64,000 nt of DNA from Eubacteriales bacterium (GCA_030537195.1 JAUNOK010000001.1:186001-250000); one strand, 5' to 3'; positions 36,276 through 45,801 are shown, counted from the stretch's first letter. The notes: generated by a model not told the origin, from the letters alone. Made by a program: numbers and translations.

Positions 36276-37601
36276 TCAGATAACCGCTTTCTGTGTCCAT
36301 TTTCCACGTAAGAATCTTATGAGGAACAGCAGTGAACGGAATCCCCAGTCGATGAACATACCGAACCATACACCGAGTACGCCAAGTCCTAATGTACCAC
36401 CGAGAAGGTAGCTGCTTCCTACGCGGAATGCCCACATAGAGAAGATACTTACTATCATTGTGTACTTGGCATCGCCGGCAGCACGGAGGGCGTTAGGCAT
36501 TGTAAAGCTTAAAGGCCATATGAATATTGCTACAAGTGAGAAGCAGTGGATAAGGCTTAATCCAGTCTTGGTTGCTTCAGGTGACAGGTGGAAAAGTCCG
36601 ACAACAGGAACCGCAACGATTGTCATGATAATATTGGTTGCAAGAATTCCTGCGTATGCAATAAACATAAGCTTCTTTCCGTATCTTTTGGCTTCGTCAG
36701 GCTTCTTGGCTCCGATACACTGACCGATAACAGTAATCATTGCCATGCCGATTGCGTTACCCGGAATATTAGCAAACATTGTAACAGAGTTGGCAACTGA
36801 GTTGGCAGCAATGGCAGCAGTACCAAATGTTGATACAAGACTGGAAACAGAAAGTTTACCTATCTGGAACATACCGTTTTCCAATCCGCTTGGAAGACCG
36901 ATTGAAAGAATCTTCTTAATAATAGAAGGGCATGGGAGAAAATCTTTTCCTGTCTTAATTCTTATTGCGGATTCAGCCTTGAACATAAGGCCGATAATAA
37001 TTATTGCTGATATAATTCTTGATAAAAGAGTGGCTAAAGCTACCCCCGCAACTCCCATATTGAATACAAATATAAATAAGGCATTGCCGCATATATTGAT
37101 TATATTCATGATAAGGCTTGTATTCATACTTATCTTACTGTTTCCGATACTTCTGAAAAGTGCAGCGCCGGCATTATACACACCAAGGAATGGGTAAGAA
37201 ATAGCTGTTATGTAGAAATATATACTGGCACTTTGGAAAACATCTCTTTCAATCTTACCAAATATGAAATTGATAATACCGTGATTGCCTATAAGGGAGA
37301 TGACCATTAGTAATGATGACAGAGTACTCATGATAAATATAAGCTGTCCGGCAGATTTCTTGGACATGTCGATATTCTTACTTCCAAGATACTGGCTGCA
37401 TACAACAGCACCTCCAGTAGCAAGGGCTGATAATATCTGGATAAGCAGATTGCTTATATTATCGACAAGTGCGACACCTGAAACTGCCGCCTCGCCTGCG
37501 ATTGACACCATAAATGTATCAACAAAGCCTACGCTGACTGCAAGTAATTGCTCGAATATCAGTGGGATGATAAGTTTCTTTAAATCTTTAGATGTAAACA
37601 T
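36276..37601 (-). CDS. MATE family multidrug/sodium efflux protein
   Basis: 441 residues with about twelve membrane helices in two six-helix repeats. The first helix region (PLIFEQLLAVSVGFVDTFMVSIAG) and the GGAVVCSQYLG block are typical of the bacterial MepA/DinF-like branch. It exports cationic compounds using an ion gradient. ACAGGAG lies 6 nt before the ATG. Substrate unknown; the gene stands alone. Confidence 0.88.
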   Translation of the reverse strand: MFTSKDLKKLIIPLIFEQLLAVSVGFVDTFMVSIAGEAAVSGVALVDNISNLLIQILSALATGGAVVCSQYLGSKNIDMSKKSAGQLIFIMSTLSSLLMVISLIGNHGIINFIFGKIERDVFQSASIYFYITAISYPFLGVYNAGAALFRSIGNSKISMNTSLIMNIINICGNALFIFVFNMGVAGVALATLLSRIISAIIIIGLMFKAESAIRIKTGKDFLPCPSIIKKILSIGLPSGLENGMFQIGKLSVSSLVSTFGTAAIAANSVANSVTMFANIPGNAIGMAMITVIGQCIGAKKPDEAKRYGKKLMFIAYAGILATNIIMTIVAVPVVGLFHLSPEATKTGLSLIHCFSLVAIFIWPLSFTMPNALRAAGDAKYTMIVSIFSMWAFRVGSSYLLGGTLGLGVLGVWFGMFIDWGFRSLLFLIRFLRGKWTQKAVI

Positions 37602-37761
37602 ATTGTTCTCCTGTTTGACTCACATATTCAGCTATTAATATAAAACAATAAATTATGTAAAAATATAAGAAAAGTAGCTATATTTGATAAGAATTACATA
37701 AAAATTGCAAAAAGCCTTTTAGAAAAGAATAATTCTATGAACAAATCTTTAGAATAAATGA

Positions 37762-37790
37762 TTGAAAATAAGACATGTACATGATATAAT
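37762..37790 (+). promoter_or_regulatory. Promoter of the SCIFF locus
   Basis: TTGAAA at 37762-37767, 17 nt, TATAAT at 37785-37790, with the extended -10 TG one base before it. Transcription would start about 30 nt before the scfA start. The remaining gap back to 37602 is AT-rich and otherwise holds only the reverse-strand MATE promoter region. Confidence 0.8.
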
Positions 37791-37825
37791 ACGATATAAT
37801 TTGAATATATGAAGGAGGTATTGTC

Positions 37826-37972
37826 GTGAAACATATTAAGACAATCAGCAACCGCGTATTAAAGGATACAATGAAGCACGGCGGATGTGGCGAGTGCCAG
37901 ACATCATGCCAGTCAGCATGTAAGACATCTTGCACAGTTGGTAACCAGAGCTGTGAGAATAAGAATAACTAG
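37826..37972 (+). CDS. scfA: SCIFF ranthipeptide precursor (six cysteines in forty-five residues)
   Basis: 48 residues from GTG 37826, with AAGGAGG 7-8 nt upstream. The leader (MKHIKTISNRVLKDTMKHG) is followed by a core with six cysteines at 21, 24, 28, 32, 36 and 43 in the near-invariant family pattern GGCGECQTSCQSACKTSC and VGNQSC. In this clostridial RiPP family the adjacent radical SAM enzyme joins Cys sulfurs to non-alpha carbons of acceptor residues (ranthipeptide thioethers), often linked to signalling or quorum-type functions. The gene is easily missed because of its size and GTG start. A hairpin terminator separates it from scfB. Confidence 0.95.
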   Translation: MKHIKTISNRVLKDTMKHGGCGECQTSCQSACKTSCTVGNQSCENKNN

Positions 37973-37981
37973 TATTTTTAG

Positions 37982-38019
37982 TAAGAGAGTGTCGAACTAT
38001 TCTGCACTCTCTTATTTTT
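37982..38019 (+). terminator. Attenuator between scfA and scfB
   Basis: TAAGAGAGTG at 37982-37991 pairs perfectly with CACTCTCTTA at 38005-38014 and is followed by TTTTT. It lies 9 nt after scfA, so most transcripts probably end here and a minority reads into scfB, giving excess precursor over enzyme. A second small hairpin (GTAAATG/CATTTAC, 38021-38043) sits before the scfB ribosome site. Confidence 0.85.
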
Positions 38020-38062
38020 CGTAAATGTATATAAAGCATTTACGGTTTGGAGGCTTTTTTTA

Positions 38063-39424
38063 ATGATACATCAGTACAAGAATAACGGCTATAACATCGT
38101 ATTAGATGTCAACAGTGGCTCTGTGCATGTTGTTGATGACATGGTATACGATATTATAGGACTTTACGAGAATAATACTCTGGAGCAGATTACTGACGCA
38201 CTTAAAGACAGATATTCTGTTCAGGATATTAACGAAGCATACGAAGAGATTGGAGAGCTTAAGGAAGCAGGCCAGCTCTTTACAGAAGATATATATGAAC
38301 CATATATAGATAACTTTAAGGACAGACCTACAGTTGTTAAGGCTTTATGTCTTCATATAGCACATGACTGTAATCTTGCATGTAAATATTGCTTTGCAGA
38401 AGAAGGCGAATATCATGGAAGAAGAGCTCTTATGAGTTTTGAGGTCGGAAAGAAAGCTCTTGATTTCCTTGTTGCCAATTCAGGTTCAAGAAGAAATCTT
38501 GAGGTAGACTTCTTTGGCGGTGAGCCAACAATGAACTTTGAAGTTGTTAAGCAGCTTGTTGAATACGGAAGAAGTATAGAAGAAGCTAATAACAAGAAGT
38601 TCAGATTTACACTTACAACTAATGGTATTCTTCTTAATGATGAGATACTTGATTTTGCCAATAAAGAGATGAGCAATATAGTGCTTAGTATTGATGGACG
38701 TAAGGAGATTAATGACCTTATGCGTCCTACAAGAAACAATCATGGAAGCTCATATGACATTATAATGCCTAAGTTCAAGAAGGTGGCAGAAAGCAGAAAT
38801 CAGATGAATTATTATGTAAGAGGTACATTTACACATAATAATTTAGACTTTTCAAAGGATGTTCTTCATCTTGCAGATGAAGGTTTTGAGCAGATTTCTG
38901 TTGAACCTGTTGTTGCACAGCCAACAGATTCATATGCCATAAGAGAAGAGGATATTCCGTTCCTCTGTGAACAGTATGATATCCTTGCTAAAGAGATCAT
39001 TAAGCGAAAGAAGGCTGGTAAAGGCTTTAATTTCTTCCACTTTATGATAGATATTAACGGTGGACCATGTGTTGCCAAGAGATTGTCAGGATGCGGTTCA
39101 GGATGTGAGTATCTTGCAGTTACTCCTTGGGGAGATTTTTATCCATGTCATCAGTTTGTTGGCAATGAAGACTTCCTTATGGGTAATGTCGATGATGGAA
39201 TTGTAAGACCAGACATCAGAGATATGTTTAAGAATAGCAATGTCTATTCTAAAGAAAAATGTAAGAATTGTTTTGCAAAGTTCTATTGCAGCGGTGGTTG
39301 TGCAGCTAACTCATACAACTTCCATGGTAACATTAATGATGCATATGATGTTGGATGCGAACTTCAGAAGAAGCGTATAGAATGTGCTATAATGATTCGA
39401 GCAGCCATGGCTGAGGAAGAATAA
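38063..39424 (+). CDS. scfB: SCIFF radical SAM/SPASM maturase
   Basis: Thioether-forming enzyme of the CteB/ScfB family that modifies the ScfA peptide. 453 residues: an N-terminal RRE-like peptide-binding region (about 1-90), radical SAM cluster CNLACKYC (Cys103, 107, 110), FFGGEPTMN, and a C-terminal SPASM domain with cysteines in GCGSGC (about 344), YPCHQFVG, CKNCFAKFYCSGGCA and DVGCELQ for two auxiliary clusters. GGAGG is about 10 nt before ATG 38063. It directly follows the precursor and precedes secDF, an arrangement conserved in Clostridia. Confidence 0.95.
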   Translation: MIHQYKNNGYNIVLDVNSGSVHVVDDMVYDIIGLYENNTLEQITDALKDRYSVQDINEAYEEIGELKEAGQLFTEDIYEPYIDNFKDRPTVVKALCLHIAHDCNLACKYCFAEEGEYHGRRALMSFEVGKKALDFLVANSGSRRNLEVDFFGGEPTMNFEVVKQLVEYGRSIEEANNKKFRFTLTTNGILLNDEILDFANKEMSNIVLSIDGRKEINDLMRPTRNNHGSSYDIIMPKFKKVAESRNQMNYYVRGTFTHNNLDFSKDVLHLADEGFEQISVEPVVAQPTDSYAIREEDIPFLCEQYDILAKEIIKRKKAGKGFNFFHFMIDINGGPCVAKRLSGCGSGCEYLAVTPWGDFYPCHQFVGNEDFLMGNVDDGIVRPDIRDMFKNSNVYSKEKCKNCFAKFYCSGGCAANSYNFHGNINDAYDVGCELQKKRIECAIMIRAAMAEEE

Positions 39425-39445
39425 GTAAAAGGGAGAGTTTTTAAC

Positions 39446-41686
39446 ATGAAGTACAGTTTACCTAAGAAGATTATTTATTCAATAATCGTTGCTGTTTTAC
39501 TTGTTGGACTTGTATTAACAGCATTTTTCGGACTTAACGGAAAGGGATACGGAAGCACTTCCAATATTAATCTTGGTCTTGATCTTGCCGGTGGTGTAAG
39601 TATCACATACCAGATTAAGGAAGACAACTTTACATCGCAGGATGTAGAAGATACTATCTACAAGCTCCAGAAGCGAGTAGAAGGAAAGAGTACAGAGTCA
39701 CAGGTTTATAAGGAAGGTGACAACAGAATTACTGTTGAAATTCCTGGAGTAACAGATGCTAATGAGATTCTTAAGGAACTTGGTACACCAGGTTCATTGG
39801 AATTCCTTGATTCTACAGGATATTCAGCATTCTCACAGGGCAATGATTACACACCACTCCTTACAGGTTCAGATGTAAAGGCTGCACAGGCTTACACTGA
39901 TACTAACAGTACAGATGATACACCATATGGTGTTCAGCTTACATTCACGGATGATGGAGCTACTAAGTTCTATGATGCAACATCAGCTAATGTTGGTAAC
40001 AGAATCTATATTGTATATGATGGTGAAGTTGTAAGTGCACCTAATGTTAAGACAGCTATATCAGGTGGTACAGCAACTATCACAGGTATGGAATCATTTG
40101 ATGAAGCTGATAACCTTGCAACATATATAAGAGTTGGTTCAATTCCTCTTACACTTGAGGAAGTAAGCTCTAACATCGTTGGTGCACAGCTTGGACATGC
40201 AGCTATCCAGTCAAGTTTAATAGCAGCAGCTATCGGTCTTGCATTACTCTGCATATTCATGATAGTTATGTTCAGAATTCCGGGTGTTGTTGCAACATTA
40301 TCACTGATTATTTATACATCACTTGTTTTATTCCTTGTAAGTGTATATGATCTTACTCTTACACTTCCGGGTATTGCCGGTATCATTCTTGGTATTGGTA
40401 TGGCGGTAGATGGTAATGTTATTATCTATACAAGAATAAGAGAAGAGATTGGTGCAGGAAAGTCTGTAGAGAATGCTATTCTTTCAGGTTATAACAAGGC
40501 AACATCATCTATCGTAGATGGTAACGTAACAACACTTATCGCAGCTTTAGTATTGTACATATTCGGTACGGGTCCTGTTAAGGGCTTTGCTACAACTCTT
40601 GCAGTTGGTAATATCGTATCAATCTTTACATCACTTGTTATTACTAAGGTTATTATGAAGCTCTTATATAACTTTGGTATCAGAGATCCTAAGTGGTATG
40701 GTAAGAATGTATACAGAAAGACACTTAATGTCCTCAGCATTAAGAAATGGGCTGCTATCGGTTCAGCAGTAGTTATTGTTGCTGGAATTATCACTATGGC
40801 AGTACAGGCTGGTCTTGGAAACAGAGCATTAAACTTCAGCCTTGAGTTTGTTGGTGGTTCAACAACAACATTTACATTTGATAAAGAGTATACAGCAGAA
40901 GAGATTGAGGATAACATTATTCCTGTAATCAGAGATGCTGCAGGTATTACAGAAGTTCAGCAGCAGAAGGTTGCTGATTCAACACAGGTTTCTTTCAAGA
41001 CATCTGATCTTTCACTTGATCAGAGAGAAGCAATTGAAAATGCTGTTACAGCTAAATATCCAATCAAAGATGGAACAATCGTTGAGACAGATACAATCAG
41101 TTCATCAGTTTCTGCAACAGTTAAGAAGGATGCTATCCTTTCAGTTATACTTGCTACAATCTGTATGCTTATATACATCTTTGTAAGATTCCGCGATATC
41201 AGATTCGCATTAGCAGCTGTATTAGCTCTTCTTCACGATGTACTTGTTGTTCTTGCATTCTATGCATTTTCAAGAATACCTGTTGGAACAACATTCATTG
41301 CATGTATGCTTACAATAGTAGGTTACTCTATTAATGGTACAATTATTATCTTTGATAGAATAAGAGAGCAGTTAAAGACAGCTAATTCTAAGACTAACAT
41401 TACAGAGCTTGTTAACTCATCAATCACAAGCACAATGTCAAGAACAGTATATACATCTATAACAACACTTATAATGCTTATTGTTCTTTTCATCATGGGT
41501 GTAACTTCAGTTAAGGAGTTCACACTTCCACTTATCGTAGGTATCGTAGTTGGTGCTTACTCATCAGTATGCTTAACAAGTGCTATGTGGTATGTAATGG
41601 GTGGTAAGAAGAGAGGCGTTGTAGAAGAGAATAATAAGAAGGCAGCTTCTAAGAAAGAAGTTTTCGAGGACGGTTCTCAGGTTTAA
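39446..41686 (+). CDS. secDF: Protein translocase SecD-SecF fusion
   Basis: Proton-driven accessory of SecYEG that pulls exported proteins across the membrane. 746 residues: SecD part (1-~430) with LGLDLAGGVSITYQI, a P1 domain and the helix block GIGMAVDGNVIIYTRIREE; SecF part (~435-720) with FSLEFVGGSTTTF and IVGYSINGTIIIFDRIREQ. The SecF helix normally reads SINDT; here Asp is Gly, while the SecD Asp is kept. The charged tail is cytoplasmic. AAAGGGAG precedes the start, 21 bp after scfB. Confidence 0.95.
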   Translation: MKYSLPKKIIYSIIVAVLLVGLVLTAFFGLNGKGYGSTSNINLGLDLAGGVSITYQIKEDNFTSQDVEDTIYKLQKRVEGKSTESQVYKEGDNRITVEIPGVTDANEILKELGTPGSLEFLDSTGYSAFSQGNDYTPLLTGSDVKAAQAYTDTNSTDDTPYGVQLTFTDDGATKFYDATSANVGNRIYIVYDGEVVSAPNVKTAISGGTATITGMESFDEADNLATYIRVGSIPLTLEEVSSNIVGAQLGHAAIQSSLIAAAIGLALLCIFMIVMFRIPGVVATLSLIIYTSLVLFLVSVYDLTLTLPGIAGIILGIGMAVDGNVIIYTRIREEIGAGKSVENAILSGYNKATSSIVDGNVTTLIAALVLYIFGTGPVKGFATTLAVGNIVSIFTSLVITKVIMKLLYNFGIRDPKWYGKNVYRKTLNVLSIKKWAAIGSAVVIVAGIITMAVQAGLGNRALNFSLEFVGGSTTTFTFDKEYTAEEIEDNIIPVIRDAAGITEVQQQKVADSTQVSFKTSDLSLDQREAIENAVTAKYPIKDGTIVETDTISSSVSATVKKDAILSVILATICMLIYIFVRFRDIRFALAAVLALLHDVLVVLAFYAFSRIPVGTTFIACMLTIVGYSINGTIIIFDRIREQLKTANSKTNITELVNSSITSTMSRTVYTSITTLIMLIVLFIMGVTSVKEFTLPLIVGIVVGAYSSVCLTSAMWYVMGGKKRGVVEENNKKAASKKEVFEDGSQV

Positions 41687-41787
41687 TTAACAGATATATA
41701 TAAGTTTATGATGCGGCGGGGACTGTATATCAGTTCTCGCCACATTTGGTTTATGGATATAATGAGATGGATAAAAGGGAGTTAATA

Positions 41788-43503
41788 ATGACAAGCGATT
41801 GGAGAGTATACGCTAAGAAAGCGGATTTCAAGGCGATTGGGGAAAAGTTTGGCATTGATCAGGTTACGGCAAGAATTATCCGTAACAGAGGCTTAGAGAC
41901 AGATGCACAGATAGATATGTATCTTAACGGAACAGTTGATAATATGCATTCGCCACATTTATTAAAGGATGCGGATAAATGTGTTGACATTCTTGTAACA
42001 AAGATAAATGCAGAAAAGAAAATACATATCATAGGTGATTATGATATAGACGGAATATGCTCAACAACAATTCTGTATAAAGGACTTAAGGCTGCCGGGG
42101 CAGATGTAACATTTGCCGTTCCAGACAGAATTGTTGACGGATATGGAATTAATGAACACTTAATAGATGAAGCATATAATAATGGAACTGATACGATTAT
42201 TACATGTGATAATGGAATTGCTGCGATTGAGCAGATTAAATATGCCAAAGAAAAGGGCATGACAGTGATTGTAACTGACCACCATGATATTCCGTTTGAT
42301 TTCGTTGATGGAGAAAAGATACATAAAGTGCCACAGGCGGATGCGATAGTCAATCCTAAGCAGGAGGACTGCCCATATCCGTTTGACAAGCTGTGCGGAG
42401 CAGGAGTTGCATTTAAAGTTATTAAGATTCTCTATGAAAGGTTAGGCCTTAATCCGGTTGAACTTGAAGAATATGCAGAGCTTATGGCAATCGCAACAAT
42501 AGGAGATGTAGTTGACCTGTCAGATGAGAACCGTGTTATTGTAAAATACGGTTTAAAGCATCTGGCGGTAACTCCCAATGTCGGCATAAGAGCGCTTGTG
42601 GAAGCATGTGAGCTTGAGATAGACAAGATAAGCTCATATCATATAGGATTTGTTATAGGACCATGTCTTAACGCTACAGGAAGGCTAGATTCAGCCAGAA
42701 GGGCTATTGAGCTGCTTCTTACTACAGATATTGAGGAAGCGCGAAAGAAAGCATTAGAACTTCGTGCGTTAAATGTGGAGCGAAAGGATATAACAGAAGA
42801 GTATGCGGCTATTGCGATTGAGCAGGTTGAGAATACTGAATTAAGAGATGACAAGGTGCTTGTTGTGTATCTTCCAGACTGTCATGAGAGTGTGGCAGGA
42901 ATAATTGCAGGAAGAGTAAGAGAAAAGTTTTACAGACCATCCATAGTAATCACTAAGGCAGAAGATGGTGCGAAGGGTTCAGGACGTTCAATAGAAGGGT
43001 ATAACATGTTCGAGGAGATAAGCAAATGTGGTAATCTCCTTAACAAATATGGCGGACATCCGATGGCTGCCGGAATATCACTTGATATTGATAAAATTGA
43101 TGAGTTCAGAAAAGCTCTGAATGAGAACCAGACAATGACGGAAAAAGTTCTTACACCTACAGTATGGATAGATGTGCCTATGCCGGTTGATTATGTTGAT
43201 ATAAAGCTGATAAATCAGTTCGAGAAGCTGCAGCCTTTTGGAAAAGGTAATGAAAAACCGGTATTTGCAGACAGAAATCTTACAGTGAGACAGTCTGCTG
43301 TGATTGGTAAGAATAAGAATGTATTAAGATGCCAGTTGGAAAGTGAGCATGGTAAGCTTGTGACAGCAATCAAGTTCAAGTTGGATGGTCAGGAGATACC
43401 AGAGGCAGGAAGAAAGATATCTATGGTATATTATCCGGATATTAACGAATATAACGGGATTGTTTCAATACAGTTCAGGATAGAAGACTGGAGATATGTG
43501 TAA
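41788..43503 (+). CDS. recJ: Single-stranded-DNA-specific exonuclease RecJ
   Basis: 5'-3' exonuclease of recombination and mismatch repair. 571 residues: DHH domain with DYDIDGICSTTIL, TCDNGIAAIEQIK and VTDHHDIPF, core GDVVDLSDENR, and the DHHA1 region SGRSIEGYNMFE...GGHPMAAGIS, ending in an OB-type domain. ATG 41788 after AAAGGGAG is used; an upstream in-frame ATG has no ribosome site. It follows secDF by ~100 bp. Confidence 0.93.
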   Translation: MTSDWRVYAKKADFKAIGEKFGIDQVTARIIRNRGLETDAQIDMYLNGTVDNMHSPHLLKDADKCVDILVTKINAEKKIHIIGDYDIDGICSTTILYKGLKAAGADVTFAVPDRIVDGYGINEHLIDEAYNNGTDTIITCDNGIAAIEQIKYAKEKGMTVIVTDHHDIPFDFVDGEKIHKVPQADAIVNPKQEDCPYPFDKLCGAGVAFKVIKILYERLGLNPVELEEYAELMAIATIGDVVDLSDENRVIVKYGLKHLAVTPNVGIRALVEACELEIDKISSYHIGFVIGPCLNATGRLDSARRAIELLLTTDIEEARKKALELRALNVERKDITEEYAAIAIEQVENTELRDDKVLVVYLPDCHESVAGIIAGRVREKFYRPSIVITKAEDGAKGSGRSIEGYNMFEEISKCGNLLNKYGGHPMAAGISLDIDKIDEFRKALNENQTMTEKVLTPTVWIDVPMPVDYVDIKLINQFEKLQPFGKGNEKPVFADRNLTVRQSAVIGKNKNVLRCQLESEHGKLVTAIKFKLDGQEIPEAGRKISMVYYPDINEYNGIVSIQFRIEDWRYV

Positions 43504-43521
43504 ATAGAAGCAGTCTTAAAT

Positions 43522-43571
43522 AAAAGAACCGTCGGTTCTTTTGACCTGTGTAATACAGGTCAATGGGACCG
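43522..43571. terminator. Hairpins between recJ and the ClC gene
   Basis: AAAAGAACC-gtc-GGTTCTTTT at 43522-43542 is a compact terminator for recJ. GACCTGT-gtaat-ACAGGTC (43543-43561) follows, and an outer pairing between AACCGTCGG and GGACCGGCGG-type sequences can enclose both. It overlaps the stop of the reverse-strand gene at 43560. Confidence 0.7.
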
Positions 43572-44822
43572 GCGGTTTATATATTCTGTCTTATACTTGG
43601 AATAAATGATTTTCTGGCTGTTATACAGGCTGTAATAACCAGATAACAGATAACTTAATGCGATACATAGAATCGCGAATTTCATGGTTGATGCGCCAAA
43701 CATCTCGATAGATAGGATAAATGATGTAAGTGGGCAGTTAGTTACACCACAGAACACGCTTACCATACCGCATGCTGCGCACAATCCAACAGGAAGTCCG
43801 AATATAGGGGCTAAGAAGCTTCCAAGTGTTGCCCCCACGAAAAGCGTAGGAACAATCTCACCACCTTTAAATCCACCACCTAATGTTACGGCTGTAAACA
43901 GCATTTTTAAAAGGAAAACATACCAGGCGCAGCTTGTTACAAAACTCTTGGCAATAATGTCTGAGCCTGCACCGAGATAATCGGTAGTGCCAAATATGTA
44001 GCGCATGGCAATAACAAGAACACCTGCAACAATTATTCGCACATATGGGTTACTTATGTAATCAGAGTACAGCTTTGATGTGCCGTGTAAAACAACACAA
44101 AGCAGAATACTTGCAAGAGCAAAAAGCACTGACATTATTATGAATTTGCTTCCGTTGATGAAAGAGAATGAAACCACTTCATCAACTACGAAACGTGTGG
44201 ACTCAAGACCTACAGCAGATGCTATTCCCTGAGCGATAAATGCAGCGAGTACGCATGGCACTAAAGCAGCATAATACATAACACCGACGCTGATTACTTC
44301 CATAGAGAATACTGCAGCCGCAATAGGTGTTCCGAAAAGCGCTGAGAAACAGGCACTCATACCACACATAATCATAATTCGTGTGTCCTTCTCGTCAAAC
44401 TTAAACAGCTTTGCAAATGTATTACCTAATGCACCTCCGACCTGAAGCGCAGCACCTTCTCGTCCGGCAGAACCACCGCACAGATGTGTAAGCAATGTTG
44501 ACACAATTATAAGTGGAGCAACTCTTCCAGGCACTTCATCGTTAGACTGTATTGCAGTTATGACGAGGTTAGTTCCACGGTTTCCTGCTTCATGAACTAT
44601 ATTATACATGAATACAATAATTATACCAGCAACGGGCAGTCCGAATAGTAAAAATGGGTATTCAACCCTGAGTCTTCCTACATAACCAAGCATCAGGTGG
44701 AATACAGCACCGACAGAACCAATAAAACAGCCACAGACAATCGAACAGAATAACCATTTGAAAAGGGTTATAACTGCCAGCTTAAGCCGCTGAATATTTT
44801 CAAACAAAGTTTCTTTATCCAT
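43560..44822 (-). CDS. ClC-family chloride channel / H+-coupled antiporter
   Basis: 420 residues with about ten to twelve helices. Pore signatures are present: GGSAGREGAALQVGGALG (gating Glu retained, although the usual GREGP reads GREGA) and GGGFKGGEIVPTLFVGA. It moves chloride or fluoride across the membrane; the FKGGEIVPT segment is the typical ClC chloride form. No CBS domains. Start at 44822 after GAGG is preferred to ATG 44837, which lacks a ribosome site. Confidence 0.87.
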   Translation of the reverse strand: MDKETLFENIQRLKLAVITLFKWLFCSIVCGCFIGSVGAVFHLMLGYVGRLRVEYPFLLFGLPVAGIIIVFMYNIVHEAGNRGTNLVITAIQSNDEVPGRVAPLIIVSTLLTHLCGGSAGREGAALQVGGALGNTFAKLFKFDEKDTRIMIMCGMSACFSALFGTPIAAAVFSMEVISVGVMYYAALVPCVLAAFIAQGIASAVGLESTRFVVDEVVSFSFINGSKFIIMSVLFALASILLCVVLHGTSKLYSDYISNPYVRIIVAGVLVIAMRYIFGTTDYLGAGSDIIAKSFVTSCAWYVFLLKMLFTAVTLGGGFKGGEIVPTLFVGATLGSFLAPIFGLPVGLCAACGMVSVFCGVTNCPLTSFILSIEMFGASTMKFAILCIALSYLLSGYYSLYNSQKIIYSKYKTEYINRRSH

Positions 44823-44840
44823 ATCCCCAGACCTCATATA

Positions 44841-45290
44841 TTAAAAAACTTTTCTGCTCATATTACTGTTGTGATAAGCAGGATCATTAGTAACGTCTTC
44901 AATAAACCATGAAGGGGCAGTGTATGAATTGGCAGCTTCGATAGTTGGAAATTCTACCTCTGCAAGAACAGTTCCGGCAAAGAGCCCTTCAAATATGTCA
45001 AGCTCTATGGTATATCCGTTGCCATCAGGAATTTCATAACGCTTCTTGGTTATGATATTGCCGTCAGCCTTCTTAATCAGATGTTCATAGGCTTCTTTGT
45101 TAAGTGGAAGATTGTATTCTTCCCTGGCCATCATTCCGCCCCCTTTATAGGTAAGATAGTAGTTATCGTTGTCACGTCTTACACGGACAACAGGAGCAGT
45201 GTTAAGGTACCCCTGTTCAATAAAGCGGCAAGGATAAGAATCTATATTGTCAGGTATTCCTGATACAAGATATTTGCGTTCGATTTCCAT
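44841..45290 (-). CDS. CYTH domain protein (triphosphate-tunnel phosphatase family)
   Basis: 149 residues beginning with the ExExK signature MEIERKYLV and containing the tunnel residues in VRVRRD, YLTYKG, KKRYEIP, ELDIFEG and AEVEF. In bacteria this family mainly hydrolyses inorganic triphosphate or related nucleotides. It starts with ATG at 45290 and ends 18 nt before the ClC start chosen here. Confidence 0.88.
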   Translation of the reverse strand: MEIERKYLVSGIPDNIDSYPCRFIEQGYLNTAPVVRVRRDNDNYYLTYKGGGMMAREEYNLPLNKEAYEHLIKKADGNIITKKRYEIPDGNGYTIELDIFEGLFAGTVLAEVEFPTIEAANSYTAPSWFIEDVTNDPAYHNSNMSRKVF

Positions 45291-45334
45291 AATTATTAAA
45301 CCTCGATTCCGTGAACTTAATTAAATAAAGAGAA

Positions 45335-45366
45335 AAAAGGCTGCCACATAAGTGACAGCCTTTAAA
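45335..45366 (-). terminator. Terminator of the HU gene
   Basis: On the reverse strand AAAGGCTGTCAC and GTGGCAGCCTTT form the stem, followed by a T-rich run (TTTTTTCTCT). It lies 13 nt after the HU stop. Confidence 0.85.
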
Positions 45367-45378
45367 AGTCATAATTAA

Positions 45379-45687
45379 TTACTTCTTCTTAGACTTCTTA
45401 GCTGGAGCTGCTGGTGTATTAACAACATCCTTTAAAGCCTTACCAGCCTTGAACTTAGGAGCCTTAGAAGCAGGGATGTTAATAGCTTCACCTGTCTGAG
45501 GGTTCTTTCCTGTTCTGGCAGCTCTTTCAGCAACTTCGAATGTACCGAAACCAACTAACTGAATCTTGTCACCAGCCTTTAACTGCTCAGCAACAGTATC
45601 TGTGAAAGCCTTAACTGCCTTCTCTGCGTCCTTCTTAGAAAGTTCAGCCTTCTCTGCGATAGCAGCAACTAACTCTGTCTTATTCAT
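45379..45687 (-). CDS. hup: HU-family DNA-binding protein with basic Ala/Lys tail
   Basis: Nucleoid protein that bends DNA as a dimer. 102 residues: [25 protein letters not shown] helix pair, [25 protein letters not shown] arm with the DNA-intercalating Pro region, then a short tail ([13 protein letters not shown]) about ten residues longer than the standard 90-residue HU. The tail adds charge and may increase binding. AGGAGGAC precedes the start; the promoter is at 45735-45763. Confidence 0.95.
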   Translation of the reverse strand: MNKTELVAAIAEKAELSKKDAEKAVKAFTDTVAEQLKAGDKIQLVGFGTFEVAERAARTGKNPQTGEAINIPASKAPKFKAGKALKDVVNTPAAPAKKSKKK

Positions 45688-45734
45688 GATTTAATTGTCC
45701 TCCTTAAAAAATTAAGTAATAAAAGTCTAAAATA

Positions 45735-45763
45735 TTTATACTCCATACCAAGCAATTTGTCAA
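45735..45763 (-). promoter_or_regulatory. Promoter of the HU gene
   Basis: Reverse strand TTGACA (45763-45758), 17 nt, TATAAA (45740-45735), about 48 nt before the start codon. The -35 abuts the T-run of the ABC-F terminator. Confidence 0.82.
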
Positions 45764-45764
45764 T

Positions 45765-45801
45765 AAAAAGTGGCTTAAAATGGGGATTTTTAGCACTTTT
45801 T
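45765..45801 (-). terminator. Terminator of the ABC-F gene
   Basis: On the reverse strand AAAAAGTG and CACTTTTT (45801-45794 and 45772-45765) form the outer stem with imperfect inner A/T pairing, ending in T. It lies about 15 nt after the ABC-F stop. Confidence 0.65.
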
